The notes: generated from the sequence alone by a model not told the origin. DNA of 17,683 nucleotides from Microcystis aeruginosa W13-11 (GCA_009995705.1 JAADBR010000085.1:1-17683); one strand, 5' to 3'; counted from the first letter of the stretch, positions 1 to 8,826 are shown. Numbers and translations: made by a program.

Positions 1-103
1 TGATTTTCACGATCCATTCGTATTGTTCGGTATTATCGGCCATGGGTTTACCGTCACTATCGGGGTATTCAATATCTGGATCAATTGCTGGTGTAAAGGT
101 CAT
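1..103 (-). CDS. Uma2-family (DUF820) protein, N-terminal fragment
   Basis: The reverse strand opens with an ATG at 103 and reads through the left edge, giving about 34 residues (MTFTPAIDPDIEYPDSDG..., then a stretch ending in EQYEWIVKI). From memory this resembles the N-terminus of the many cyanobacterial Uma2/DUF820 proteins, which have a PD-(D/E)XK nuclease-like fold and usually no proven function. The catalytic part lies outside the window, so activity cannot be judged. It is divergent from the DUF29 gene to the right, with about 276 bp between the two starts. The family call rests only on this short segment. Confidence 0.6.
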   Translation of the reverse strand, partial: MTFTPAIDPDIEYPDSDGKPMADNTEQYEWIVKI

Positions 104-333
104 AATTTCTGCTCTGAGGTTATTTGTCTGAAAATTAAATTCTAGCAGTGAGGTTATCTTTTCCCTCTAGTCCCAAAATAACATCGCCAATAAGATCGAT
201 CAAAATGTTTGTGTACTTTTGTTAAAAAGAAAAAGTTTTCTTGACAAAAAGAACAACTTGTGCTATCGAATAAATCTCTAACTTGACAAAAATTCCCTGG
301 ACTAGAACCTGATCGAGGATAGCGATCGAGCGT

Positions 334-339
334 TATAAT
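334..339 (+). promoter_or_regulatory. possible -10 box upstream of the DUF29 gene
   Basis: A perfect TATAAT lies 41 bp before the ATG at 380. No good -35 hexamer sits 16-18 bp upstream (the best is a 3/6 match). Two TTGACA hexamers occur further up (241-246 and 283-288). The first is 17 bp from TATCGA at 264-269, so transcription may start at more than one place. This is motif reading only. Confidence 0.35.
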
Positions 340-379
340 CGAGCCATTACCCCGCGCTCCCGGTCGGGATGAGAAATCT

Positions 380-850
380 ATGATGACTGCTCTCTACGAA
401 GAAGATTTTGTTCTCTGGACAGAAAAAACCGCCGAACTGTTAAAACGAAAAGAGTTTGACCGGGTGGACTGGGAAAACCTGATCGGGGAAGTGGAGTGCA
501 TGGGAAAAAGCGAGAGACAGACAATAACGAGTTCATTAACCGTTTTAATCGAACACTTGCTAAAACTATCCTATTGGGAATCGGAAAAAGAACGGAATGG
601 CCGTCACTGGATAGTGGAGATCGCGGCTTTCCGATCGCAATTAGAACAAAAAATAGATAGTGCCACCCTCGTCAACCATGCCCGCGATTCTTGGGAAAAA
701 ACCTATTTAACCGCTAGAAAATCCCTGATTAACGCCAGGATAGTCGATAAAAATGCGATTTCCCTAGAGTCTATATTCACTCTCGAACAGGTATTAGACG
801 GGGATTGGTTCCCGATCGATATCGAAACTTTTTTGGAAACCCGTTCATAA
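380..850 (+). CDS. DUF29 domain protein
   Basis: This 156-residue protein begins MMTALYEEDFVLWTEKTAEL and contains the run WENLIGEVECMGKSERQTI, typical as I recall it of the DUF29 family. DUF29 proteins are short, mostly alpha-helical and soluble, occur in many copies in cyanobacterial genomes, and have no established biochemical role. No signal peptide or membrane segment is visible. The length fits the family, so the gene looks complete. The start is either of two adjacent ATGs (380 or 383), and GGGATGAG about 8 bases upstream could serve as a ribosome binding site. The SNF2 gene follows in the same direction after 54 bp, so co-transcription is plausible but unproven. Confidence 0.75.
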   Translation: MMTALYEEDFVLWTEKTAELLKRKEFDRVDWENLIGEVECMGKSERQTITSSLTVLIEHLLKLSYWESEKERNGRHWIVEIAAFRSQLEQKIDSATLVNHARDSWEKTYLTARKSLINARIVDKNAISLESIFTLEQVLDGDWFPIDIETFLETRS

Positions 851-904
851 ATTGCAGCCATATCCCCGCAAAAAGATTAGGATTATCAGCGAATATAACC
901 GAGT

Positions 905-3900
905 ATGAAAGATATCGAGCAAATCCGCCGCCAACTCATCGAACGCTACCAACAATTATCGGCACTAGATCAGGTGATCGTCCGTCTTTTTTCCCTAATC
1001 TATGAACCGATCGCCCGCAGCACTTTTCTAGACTGTTTAAATCAAACCCATTACCGCGACGAGAACAACCGGCGATTTAACGGCCAAACCCTGAAATCCC
1101 ATTTAGATATCCTCCTAGAAGCGGAAGTGATCACCCAAGACAAAGGCTACGGGCCGCGCTGTCATCCTCTCCTCGTCGAGATTGCCAGCCGTGATAGCGT
1201 TAGTAAAGGAGAATTCAAGCGTTTTGCCGAGATTATCAAGGCAAAACTGCCGCAACCCCGAACTCGTTGGGATGAAAGCCTAGTTTTTCAGGGACAAGAG
1301 CAATTAATCCGAGAAATCCGTCTGGCCATCTATTGTCAGGATTTCGACTCGGTCGAACAACAAATCGCCGATTATCAGAAAACCAGCTATTCTTCCCCAA
1401 AAACCAGCCTAGAAGACCTTCTCATCCTCATCTACGATAACCCCTTCGATGGGGATTGGTTACGGACGCAACCGACCAAATTTCAAGCCCTAGCACTAAA
1501 TAGCATTCTTGTCAAGGCTTTTGAAAAAATAACTCGCGCCGATGGAGCTTTTTCCCTCCTAGAAGAACTCTGTCAAGACCAGACCAGTGTTTCCGAAGCC
1601 CATTTGTGGCTCGAACAGGCAATCATCCGAGGACAAAGCGATAAAGTGCGTCGGTATCTCGATCGCCCCTTCCCAGAAAGCCAAGCAGCAGCAATCGGGG
1701 CGATCCGGGGTTGGATTGCCTTTCTAGGGGGGGAAAACAGCAAAGCGATCCAAGAATATACCCTCGCCCTTAAAGCCTTAAAAAAAGCCAAAGGAAAACA
1801 AAAAATCTATTTTTCTTCGATTAGCGGCTTCTCCTTTATTTTCGCCCTCCTCAAAGAAGGAACCCCCGAACGTCTCGCCGAAGCCGCCAGCTATACCAGT
1901 TGGGTGACGCGTCAAAACGATCATCCTTTCAGTCCGATCTATGCCCGTCTGGAAAAAATCATCGCTGCCCGTCAGGGAGATATACAGGCCAAAGACGCAA
2001 TCATCGACGCGACGATCAATCCCTACCAAATGGGCCAGGGTCTAGAGACTCTTATCTGTAGTATCTGTCTCTACTGGATGAGTAGCGACATCGCTAAAAA
2101 ACATCTGCCCCGCCTGCTCTTGCCCCTCTACAAAGATGCCAAGGCGGCTGGCTACCATTGGTTAGCCCTAGAAACCGGGGCCCTACTGTCTCGACTCGAT
2201 CGAGCGCCGGAAGCGGAGGTAGTTATAAAATGGCATCTCCCTTCCCTCCTAGTAAATGCGATCGAACCCCAAGAAGCTTGGCAACTGTGCCTGAATGCCT
2301 TGACTAATCTGTGCGCGCCAACACCAACCCCGGGTAAATCTAACCCCGTCGTCCGTCTTGCTTGGTTTCTCACTATCCATTCCGAGGATTATTTCCTGCA
2401 ACCAAAAGAACAAAAACTCGACGCGCGGGGTAATTGGAGTCGTGGCCGTCCCGTCTCCCTTAAACGTCTGCGAAAAACTGGAGAAATTGACTATTTAACC
2501 CCGCAAGACCTGAAAATTTGCGCCCATATCTTCGTGGAATCTAGTTACTATGGCCAGAACGAGTATCACTTTGAGCGCCGGGCCATTATCGAACTGATCG
2601 GTCATCCCCTGGTGTTCTGGGAAGATTCCCCCAGAACGCGGGTAGAAATCGTCGCCGGGGAACCGGAATTGCGAGTAAGAAAGGAAAAATCGGGTAAATT
2701 AATCCTGTCTTTACTGCCCGATCTCAGCGATCGCCAAGAAGTGCTAATTTGGAAAGAAACCCCCACTCGCATTAAGGTAATCGAAGTCAAGCCGGAACAC
2801 CGAAGCATCGCCGACATTATCGGCAAAAGCAACCGCTTAGAAGTCCCCGACAAGGGCCAGGAAAAAGTCCTGGCCGCGATCAATTCCCTGTCCGGGATGG
2901 TGACAGTACATTCCGATATCGGGGGAGGAAAAGCAGCCCGGTCAGTAGCAGCCGATAGTCAACCCCGGATTCATCTCTTACCGGCCGGAGAGGGTTTAAA
3001 AGTGGCGGTTCTCAGCCGTCCTTTTGGGGCAGCTGGTCCCTATTTCCAGCCTGGAAAAGGGGGAGAAACAGTAATCGCCGAGATCGAGGGGGAACGGCTG
3101 CAAACAACTAGGAATCTGGCCCTGGAGAAAAAACTAGCCCAAACAGCGATCGATTCTTGTCCGATCCTGATCAGTTTTGAGGAGGAAAATGGGGAATGGC
3201 GGCTAGAAAATCCAGAGGATTGTCTAGATCTACTGCTGGAATTGCGGGAATTAAACGATAGCGTCCTTGTGGAATGGCCGGAAGGGGAAAAATGGCGGGT
3301 GTCGCGTCAGCTTCGATTACAAGACCTACACCTAAATATCCACAGTCAACGGGATTGGTTTGCCGTCAGTGGGGAACTGCACCTAGAGGAGAAATCGGTG
3401 CTGAGTATGCAGGAGTTGATGAAATTGCTAGAGGGATCGCCGGGGCGGTTTATTCCCCTCGGAGATGGTCAATTTCTCGCCCTAACCGAGGCATTTAGGG
3501 AACGGTTACAGGAAATGCGTGCTTTCTCGGAAAAGTCCGGCGACGGTTTGCGGTTTCATCCCTTCGCTGCCCCGATTCTCTCGGAACTGACCGAGGAAGT
3601 GGGACAACTCAAGGCCGATAAACGTTGGCGCGATAATTTACAACGCTTTCAGGAGATTCAGGATTTTACCCCGGAAGTCCCCTCAACTCTACAGGCAGAA
3701 TTGCGCGACTATCAATTGGAGGGCTTTCGCTGGTTAGCTAGGCTGGCCCGGTGGGGGGCCGGGGCCTGTTTGGCCGATGATATGGGATTAGGGAAAACTT
3801 TACAGGCCCTGGCAGTGATCCTTACCCGCGCCTCCGAGGGACCGACTTTAGCGATCGCCCCTACTTCAGTATGTTTGAACTGGATTAGTGAGGCGGAAAG

Positions 3901-5077
3901 GTTCGCACCCACCTTAAATATCATCCAATTGGGAACTGGCGATCGGCAAGCACTACTCGATCGACTGCAACCTTTTGATCTGTTGGTCTGTAGCTATGGG
4001 TTATTACAGCAGGAAGAAGTGGCCACCATGTTGGCCGGGGTGGAATGGCGGACAATCGTTCTCGATGAGGCCCAAGCGATTAAGAATTTCTCCACCAAGC
4101 GATCGAAAGCAGCGATGAATCTGCGGGGGGATTTTAAACTAATCACCACAGGAACACCGATCGAGAATCATTTAGGAGAATTATGGAATCTTTTCCGTTT
4201 TATTAACCCCGGATTGTTGGGATCCTTGGAAAGTTTTGATCGCCGTTTCGCCACCCCGATCGAAAAATACGGCGATAAAACCGCTCGCGAACAGTTAAAA
4301 AAACTGGTGCGGCCTTTCCTTCTCCGGCGCACCAAAAACCAAGTTCTGGCCGAATTACCGCCCCGTACCGAGATTTTAGTCCCGATCGAGTTAAGCGTCG
4401 AGGAGAAGGCGTTTTACGAGGCCTTACGGCGGCGTGCTTTGGAGAAATTAAGCGAGAGTGACAGTACCGCCGGAGCGAAACATCTCCAGGTACTGGCAGA
4501 GATCATGAAATTACGCCGGGCCTGCTGTCACCCGCAGTTAGTGGCTCCAGATTTGGATTTACCTGGCTCGAAATTGTCCCGTTTCGGGGAAATTATGGAT
4601 GATTTATTGGATAATCAGCATAAAGCGTTGGTGTTTAGTCAATTTGTCGATCATTTAGCGATTATCCGCAGTTATCTCGATCAAAGACAGATAAAATATC
4701 AATACCTCGATGGTAGTACCCCAGCCAGCGATCGGCAGAAACAGGTGAAAGCGTTTCAAGCGGGGGAAGGGGACGTATTTTTAATTAGTTTAAAAGCCGG
4801 GGGGACAGGATTAAATCTCACCGCGGCCGACTACGTTATCCATCTTGATCCCTGGTGGAATCCCGCAGTGGAGGATCAGGCCTCCGATCGCGCTCACCGC
4901 ATCGGTCAAAAACGTCCGGTGACGATTTATCGGTTAGTGGCCAAGGATACGATCGAGGAAAAAATCGTCGATCTGCACCACCATAAACGCGATCTCGCCG
5001 ATAGCTTATTGGAGGGAACCGACGCAAGCGGTAAGCTATCTACTGACGAATTATTACGCTTAATGGCCGAGGGATAA
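905..5077 (+). CDS. SNF2/Swi2-family ATPase (HepA-like), 1390 aa with a long unassigned N-terminal region
   Basis: The C-terminal third is a complete SNF2-type double-stranded DNA translocase. The Walker A motif is DDMGLGKT (residues 958-965), the Walker B/DEAx box is DEAQ (1054-1057), and motif III is TGTPIENHLGELW. The second RecA lobe has LDGSTPASDRQKQV, SLKAGGTGLNLT and the motif VI region DRAHRIGQ (1328-1335), and the protein ends shortly after. Bacterial proteins of this type move along DNA or remodel protein-DNA complexes, and act in recycling RNA polymerase, in repair, or inside defence systems. Residues 1 to about 880 match nothing I recognise. The first 500 look like alpha-helical, repeat-like sequence and the next 350 like a SNF2-associated beta-rich region. 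No nuclease, methyltransferase or zinc-finger motif is evident. The start at 905 has no strong ribosome binding site. The target and partners are unknown; an upstream DUF29 gene is the only co-directional neighbour. Confidence 0.9.
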   Translation: MKDIEQIRRQLIERYQQLSALDQVIVRLFSLIYEPIARSTFLDCLNQTHYRDENNRRFNGQTLKSHLDILLEAEVITQDKGYGPRCHPLLVEIASRDSVSKGEFKRFAEIIKAKLPQPRTRWDESLVFQGQEQLIREIRLAIYCQDFDSVEQQIADYQKTSYSSPKTSLEDLLILIYDNPFDGDWLRTQPTKFQALALNSILVKAFEKITRADGAFSLLEELCQDQTSVSEAHLWLEQAIIRGQSDKVRRYLDRPFPESQAAAIGAIRGWIAFLGGENSKAIQEYTLALKALKKAKGKQKIYFSSISGFSFIFALLKEGTPERLAEAASYTSWVTRQNDHPFSPIYARLEKIIAARQGDIQAKDAIIDATINPYQMGQGLETLICSICLYWMSSDIAKKHLPRLLLPLYKDAKAAGYHWLALETGALLSRLDRAPEAEVVIKWHLPSLLVNAIEPQEAWQLCLNALTNLCAPTPTPGKSNPVVRLAWFLTIHSEDYFLQPKEQKLDARGNWSRGRPVSLKRLRKTGEIDYLTPQDLKICAHIFVESSYYGQNEYHFERRAIIELIGHPLVFWEDSPRTRVEIVAGEPELRVRKEKSGKLILSLLPDLSDRQEVLIWKETPTRIKVIEVKPEHRSIADIIGKSNRLEVPDKGQEKVLAAINSLSGMVTVHSDIGGGKAARSVAADSQPRIHLLPAGEGLKVAVLSRPFGAAGPYFQPGKGGETVIAEIEGERLQTTRNLALEKKLAQTAIDSCPILISFEEENGEWRLENPEDCLDLLLELRELNDSVLVEWPEGEKWRVSRQLRLQDLHLNIHSQRDWFAVSGELHLEEKSVLSMQELMKLLEGSPGRFIPLGDGQFLALTEAFRERLQEMRAFSEKSGDGLRFHPFAAPILSELTEEVGQLKADKRWRDNLQRFQEIQDFTPEVPSTLQAELRDYQLEGFRWLARLARWGAGACLADDMGLGKTLQALAVILTRASEGPTLAIAPTSVCLNWISEAERFAPTLNIIQLGTGDRQALLDRLQPFDLLVCSYGLLQQEEVATMLAGVEWRTIVLDEAQAIKNFSTKRSKAAMNLRGDFKLITTGTPIENHLGELWNLFRFINPGLLGSLESFDRRFATPIEKYGDKTAREQLKKLVRPFLLRRTKNQVLAELPPRTEILVPIELSVEEKAFYEALRRRALEKLSESDSTAGAKHLQVLAEIMKLRRACCHPQLVAPDLDLPGSKLSRFGEIMDDLLDNQHKALVFSQFVDHLAIIRSYLDQRQIKYQYLDGSTPASDRQKQVKAFQAGEGDVFLISLKAGGTGLNLTAADYVIHLDPWWNPAVEDQASDRAHRIGQKRPVTIYRLVAKDTIEEKIVDLHHHKRDLADSLLEGTDASGKLSTDELLRLMAEG

Positions 5078-5095
5078 AAATATCCCCGACGCAGT

Positions 5096-6310
5096 TTAAA
5101 CTAACTTTTTGATAGCTGCTACTAACTGCTCGATTTCTGAGGGCAAAGTGAAATAATGAACACAGGCACGCACACAGAGGGGGTCGAGGAGAGTTCGCAG
5201 TAAAAACCTTTGTTTTTCTAGCTGTTGCACTAAATTTTGTGGGGTGATGCCCGAGTCAATTTGAAAGGAAACTAAACCAGATTCTGGCGGCGAATTTTTT
5301 AAACATTTCACCCCTTTAATCGTCTTTAATTCCCCCCAAAGATAAGCCGCTAATTGACAGATTTTTTCGTATCTTTGTCCCCCATCACCCCAGGCGTTAT
5401 GTACCGCAATAGTTGCCCTTAAACCCTCAAATTGAGGATAGGCAGAAGTGGCCACTTCAAAGCGTCTGCAATCTGGTTTCCAACCGATAGGCTGTCCTCG
5501 GTTATCTGTTTCGATACCGCGCCAACCGATAAAAGTGGGCTGTAAACTAGGGAAAATTTCGGGACGAATATACAATCCTCCCACACCAGCCGGTCCACAC
5601 CACCATTTATGACCCGTAAAAGCATAACAATCGGCGGCAGTAGCGCTTAAATCTAAGGGCAAACAACCCACGGATTGGGCAGCATCCACCACCACTAAAA
5701 CGGGTTTTTCGGTCACAGAATTATCATGACAAAGCTGCGAGATTTCCTTGAGGGGTAAAACCTGTCCAGTATTCCAGAGAACATGACTGACCACCAAAAC
5801 CCTAGTTTTTGGCCGTAAATGAGCGGAAATGACTTCTATCGGGTTGCCGCCGTTTAAAGTTTCCCGAATAGGACAAGTGGAGATTTCCAGATGATAACGA
5901 CGGGCAATTTCCCGAACTGTGGCGATAATTCCGGGGTGTTCACAATCGGTTAGTAAAATATGTTCCCCCGCTTGCCAATCAACCCCCCAGAGGGCGATAT
6001 TACAGCCCACAGTAACATCCTCGGTGATAGAGAGAGTTCTGGGGCTGATTCCCAACTCCTGAGCCATTTCTTGCCGTAGAAGTTCCGTTTTTTTGGTAAT
6101 CCAATCGTTTACCTGTCCTGAAAAAGGCCCCTTTTGTTGGAGAAAATTATGGGCATCGATAATCGCTTCTAATCCGGCCTTGGGCAAGGTTCCCTGACCA
6201 CCGAAATTAAAATAAACTTTATTGCTAAGTCCCCGAAATTCCTGTCTTTGTTCAGCTAAATCCAGTTTACTAAGGGCACAATCGAGGCTATTTTCGTCTA
6301 AATTCTGCAT
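5096..6310 (-). CDS. L-cysteine/L-cystine C-S lyase (C-DES-like), class V aminotransferase fold
   Basis: This 404-residue PLP enzyme follows, almost throughout, the Synechocystis C-DES sequence as I recall it. Shared segments include YFNFGGQG near the N-terminus, LTDCEHPGIIA, HVLWNTGQVLPL, the PLP-lysine motif TGHKWW with K235 as the Schiff-base lysine, GPAGVGGLYI and RFEVATSAYPQ. C-DES splits cysteine or cystine to pyruvate, ammonia and sulfide or persulfide, and can feed sulfur to iron-sulfur cluster assembly. It is related to cysteine desulfurases of the NifS type but differs in chemistry, so an automatic label of cysteine desulfurase or isopenicillin-N epimerase would be less precise. The length is full. 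The gene converges with the SNF2 gene, 18 bp separating the two stops. A heptanucleotide tandem repeat sits 21 bp upstream of the start. Confidence 0.88.
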   Translation of the reverse strand: MQNLDENSLDCALSKLDLAEQRQEFRGLSNKVYFNFGGQGTLPKAGLEAIIDAHNFLQQKGPFSGQVNDWITKKTELLRQEMAQELGISPRTLSITEDVTVGCNIALWGVDWQAGEHILLTDCEHPGIIATVREIARRYHLEISTCPIRETLNGGNPIEVISAHLRPKTRVLVVSHVLWNTGQVLPLKEISQLCHDNSVTEKPVLVVVDAAQSVGCLPLDLSATAADCYAFTGHKWWCGPAGVGGLYIRPEIFPSLQPTFIGWRGIETDNRGQPIGWKPDCRRFEVATSAYPQFEGLRATIAVHNAWGDGGQRYEKICQLAAYLWGELKTIKGVKCLKNSPPESGLVSFQIDSGITPQNLVQQLEKQRFLLRTLLDPLCVRACVHYFTLPSEIEQLVAAIKKLV

Positions 6311-6330
6311 AAGCGAGAAGATGGAGGGTC

Positions 6331-6358
6331 AGTTATCAGTTATCAGTTATCAGTTATC
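6331..6358. repeat. tandem heptanucleotide repeat AGTTATC x4
   Basis: Four exact AGTTATC units are followed by a partial fifth (AGTTAG). They lie just upstream of the C-S lyase start, so they probably fall in its 5' untranslated or promoter region. Seven-base tandem repeats of this kind are scattered through cyanobacterial spacers and vary in copy number. The following 100 bp hold further degenerate direct repeats (GGGTTTTA twice, CTGACGAC twice). Confidence 0.9.
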
Positions 6359-6474
6359 AGTTAGAAGGTGTTAGATTTTGGGGTTTTAGGGTTTTAGTTG
6401 AATTCCCCATTTCCCCACTTCCTGACGACCGACTCCTGACGACTAACGGCTGAATTCTATCGACGGATCAAGTC

Positions 6475-6533
6475 GCAATTGTCACAATAGTATTAAAGCA
6501 GAGGAAACATACTTGTGAATGTTTTCTTTTTTT
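6475..6533 (+). ncRNA. candidate small RNA resembling the Yfr2 family
   Basis: A hairpin pairs CACA (6483-6486) and AGTAT (6489-6493) with ATACT (6509-6513) and TGTG (6514-6517). It leaves a 15-base loop (6494-6508) that carries AGAGGAAAC; the next base completes GGAAACA. The structure is followed within 10 bases by seven T residues (6527-6533), as in a factor-independent terminator. From memory, Yfr2-type cyanobacterial RNAs are 60-95 nt, carry a GGAAACA motif in a loop, and end in a U-run. The 5' end is uncertain and no convincing promoter is visible, so the left coordinate is a guess. An alternative pairing of GAAACAT with ATGTTTTC would make it a plain terminator with no gene before it. 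Confidence 0.45.
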
Positions 6534-6973
6534 AGTTTATTATTTTTTACCTTGAATGTCAGCCGGGAGGCTATGTATGTTTTACCGATGAGACGGGGCT
6601 TTTAAAGGAGCGAAGTAATTTGCTCCAAGGTTCCTCTCATGAAAAGCTGACCAGTTTCGACACATTTCGCCACATTTTGATTCTCCAAACACTTATATTT
6701 ATATTTATCGTCCTTATTAAATATACTCAAAAAAGCTACGATAGGGCATATTGGAAACTGGCACCTCGAGTTGCGCTCGGTTCGACTACGCTCACCGAGC
6801 GCTTGGGGAGATTTAAACTCTATCTTGGTTAGTAGTAATACGGCCCGAGTGAGCCTCGCCGAACTTCTGTCAAGACAACTTAAGTCAATCAACCGAGAAG
6901 AGAATCCCTCCCATGATTGCGATGGGAGTGTCAACAAAATCTGGGCAGACAGGGCCTACCCGATCATAATTAT
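6534..6973. other. 440-bp spacer with small inverted repeats, no supported gene
   Basis: No convincing coding sequence is seen; overlapping short ORFs on both strands have no recognisable motifs and unnatural composition. Inverted repeats are present: GGAGC/GCTCC (6607-6626), GCGCTCGGT/ACCGAGCGC (6773-6802), and CTCCCAT/ATGGGAG (6908-6928). The last has a 7-bp stem and 7-base loop, 46 bp beyond the clpP stop, and could mark the 3' end of the clpP transcript although no T-run follows it. The GAGCCTCGCCGAACTT segment near 6850 looks like debris of a common Microcystis palindromic repeat. Confidence 0.5.
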
Positions 6974-7573
6974 TTACTGGGGAGGGTTGGAAGCGGAAGG
7001 ACTGCGATCGATGACTTGATCGATTAAACCATAGTCTAGAGCCTCTTCGGCGGACATGAAGAAATCCCTTTCCGTATCCTCGGCGATGAGGTCGAGAGGT
7101 TTACCGGTATGACTAGCTAGGTGTTGATTGAGTAATTGTTTGAGATAGAGAATTTCTTTGGCCTGAATTTCGATATCGGTGGCCTGACCTTGGGCGCCGC
7201 CGAGGGGTTGGTGAATCATGATCCGCGAGTTGGGTAGGCTCATTCTTTTGCCTAGTTTGCCGGCACTGAGGAGAAAAGCCCCCATACTGGCGGCTAAACC
7301 AATACAAATGGTGCTGACATCGGGACGGATTTGATTCATGGTGTCAAAAATCCCCAATCCGGCTGAAACGGAACCCCCAGGGGAGTTGATATACAAGTAA
7401 ATATCTTTTTCGGGGTCTTCTGCTTCTAGAAAGAGTAATTGGGCGACGATTAGGTTAGCCAGGTCGCTGGTCACTTCTTGTCCCAAAAAGACGATTCTTT
7501 CCCGGAGTAGTCGGGAGTAGATATCGAAGGCGCGTTCGCCCCGGCCTGTGGTTTCAATAACGGTAGGAATCAT
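6974..7573 (-). CDS. clpP: ATP-dependent Clp protease proteolytic subunit
   Basis: This 199-residue serine peptidase forms the ring-shaped chamber that degrades proteins unfolded by ClpC or ClpX. The catalytic triad is complete: S96 in [10 protein letters not shown]121 in [10 protein letters not shown], and D170 in TERDFFMSA. The presence of S96 separates it from the inactive ClpR paralogue found in cyanobacteria. The N-terminus [20 protein letters not shown] and the stand-alone setting (no clpX or clpR beside it) resemble cyanobacterial ClpP1 as I remember it, but the paralogue number is not certain. The protein is full length. Upstream, 184 bp of repeat-laden spacer separates it from gmk on the same strand. 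Confidence 0.95.
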   Translation of the reverse strand: MIPTVIETTGRGERAFDIYSRLLRERIVFLGQEVTSDLANLIVAQLLFLEAEDPEKDIYLYINSPGGSVSAGLGIFDTMNQIRPDVSTICIGLAASMGAFLLSAGKLGKRMSLPNSRIMIHQPLGGAQGQATDIEIQAKEILYLKQLLNQHLASHTGKPLDLIAEDTERDFFMSAEEALDYGLIDQVIDRSPSASNPPQ

Positions 7574-7651
7574 TACGCTTTCTTGTCTTGCTGCTGCGGT
7601 TGGTTTTTTGATTGTAACTTAGGGAATGGGGGATAGGGATTCGGGGAAGTA

Positions 7652-7702
7652 TTTTCAGTGAACAGTAAACAGTAATCAGTGAACTGAAAACTCACATCTG
7701 AT
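7652..7702. repeat. dispersed repeat, copy 1 of a 51-bp element
   Basis: This segment matches 8866-8916 with only two differences by eye, including 33 identical bases (7663-7695 against 8877-8909). It lies between gmk and clpP and is followed by degenerate GATAACCGATAAC-like units. It is probably a short non-coding repeat derived from heptanucleotide expansions (CAGTAAA, CAGTAAT, CAGTGAA). I see no coding potential. Confidence 0.85.
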
Positions 7703-7757
7703 AACCGATAACTTATTCAAGGCTGACAACCGACGACTGGCTCCTAACCCTTGATGG

Positions 7758-8312
7758 CTAACGGCTAAAAATAATCTTCTCGATGACATCTAGGGCGGTT
7801 TCTAGGTCATCATTGACGATTTGATCGGGGAATTCCTCGCTGGCGGCCAATTCTTCTCGGGCTCGTTCCAGGCGACGGGCGATCGCTGTTTCGCTATCTT
7901 TTCCCCGGTCGCGCAAACGACGTTCTAATTCCTCGAAACTGGGGGGTAGGATAAAGATTCTCCTCGCTTCGGGGAAGCTTTTACAGATCTGTCTGGCTCC
8001 CTCTAATTCGATTTCGAGAATGACGGTCTGGCCTGCCGCTAATTGAGCGGCGATCGCTGATTGGGGTGTTCCATAGTAGTTGCCTGCATATTCGGCCGAT
8101 TCGAGAAATTCTCCGGCTGCCATTTTCTCCTCGAAACTGGGACGGTCGAGAAAATAGTAATCTTCGCCCTCAATTTCACCCGGTCGAGGTGGACGCGTAG
8201 TAGCGGATATGGACAGGTAGAGGTTAGGGAAACGAGTTAGTAAATGCCGGACTAGCGTACCCTTGCCCACACCGCTAGGGCCAGTAATGACGATTAATTG
8301 ACCGGGTTGCAT
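7758..8312 (-). CDS. gmk: guanylate kinase
   Basis: This 184-residue enzyme phosphorylates GMP to GDP with ATP, an essential step in purine nucleotide synthesis. The P-loop is TGPSGVGKGTL with K17 contacting the phosphates. The GMP-binding region follows as SATTRPPRPGEIEGEDYYFL, then the YAGNYYGTP segment and the arginine-rich lid RRLRDRGKDSE. The length is normal for the family. It starts only 12 bp after the DUF370/remA stop, so the two are almost certainly one transcript, an arrangement also found in Firmicutes. Two HIP1 octamers fall inside the gene. Confidence 0.96.
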   Translation of the reverse strand: MQPGQLIVITGPSGVGKGTLVRHLLTRFPNLYLSISATTRPPRPGEIEGEDYYFLDRPSFEEKMAAGEFLESAEYAGNYYGTPQSAIAAQLAAGQTVILEIELEGARQICKSFPEARRIFILPPSFEELERRLRDRGKDSETAIARRLERAREELAASEEFPDQIVNDDLETALDVIEKIIFSR

Positions 8313-8324
8313 GGGGTTAATAAC

Positions 8325-8594
8325 TTAGTTGCTACTATTAACAGGGGCTTCTTTGTTGACCACGAAACGGTGGGCCACGGTTTCCGGTTGAATGGCCGAC
8401 AGCACTACATGACTAGAATCGGTGATGATCACCGCACGAGTCCGTCTTCCATAGGTAGCATCGATTAAACAGCCTTTATCCCGAGCATCACTGATGATGC
8501 GTTTGATAGGAGCCGATTCTGGGCTAACGATGGCGATAACCCGATTAGCGGAAACAATATTACCGAAGCCGATGTTGATCAGTTGTATATCCAT
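8325..8594 (-). CDS. remA: DUF370/RemA-family DNA-binding regulator
   Basis: This 89-residue protein begins [14 protein letters not shown] and has the hallmark [20 protein letters not shown] and the [14 protein letters not shown] strand characteristic of DUF370. In Bacillus, RemA is a DNA-binding activator of biofilm matrix genes that assembles into rings. The cyanobacterial counterpart's targets are not known to me. The tight spacing to gmk (12 bp) matches the conserved remA-gmk order. A 7-bp inverted repeat lies directly before the start codon and covers the place where a ribosome binding site would be, which could limit translation. Confidence 0.88.
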   Translation of the reverse strand: MDIQLINIGFGNIVSANRVIAIVSPESAPIKRIISDARDKGCLIDATYGRRTRAVIITDSSHVVLSAIQPETVAHRFVVNKEAPVNSSN

Positions 8595-8600
8595 AAGTTA

Positions 8601-8620
8601 ACAAAGGTGCAGCCCTTTGT
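8601..8620 (-). promoter_or_regulatory. inverted repeat in the remA leader
   Basis: ACAAAGG (8601-8607) and CCTTTGT (8614-8620) form a perfect 7-bp stem with a 6-base loop. It ends 6 bases before the remA start codon (8594). It could be an RNA hairpin masking translation initiation or an operator bound by RemA itself. Only the symmetry is observed. Confidence 0.4.
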
Positions 8621-8826
8621 ACAAAAGAGTGTAGAGATATGATTACAATGTTATCGGGAAAGATTTAGCCTTACAACGCTAAAAATAACATTCTTAATCA
8701 CATTTTAGTATTTTTTCAGGTTTTTTGAGATTTTAATTAAATTTGTTTACACGAGTCTCTATCTTAGGGAATAAAAAAGCAAAAGTCGGGAAAATTAGGG
8801 GATTTTGGGGGAATGGGGTGTAAGGC

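Noticed and set aside
805..1005. 66-residue + ORF between the DUF29 and SNF2 genes
   Set aside because: It overlaps both genes in another frame and has no motif.
6331..6360. CRISPR-like repeat array
   Set aside because: Units are 7 bp and adjacent, with no spacers.
6771..6802. tRNA-like GGTTCGACT motif
   Set aside because: It is part of a simple inverted repeat; no acceptor stem, anticodon arm or cloverleaf can be drawn.
6602..7019. Overlapping ORFs on both strands (6602-6937 minus, 6620-6832 and 6771-7019 plus)
   Set aside because: They have no recognisable motifs, cover one another and the end of clpP, and run through palindromic repeat debris; composition is not protein-like.
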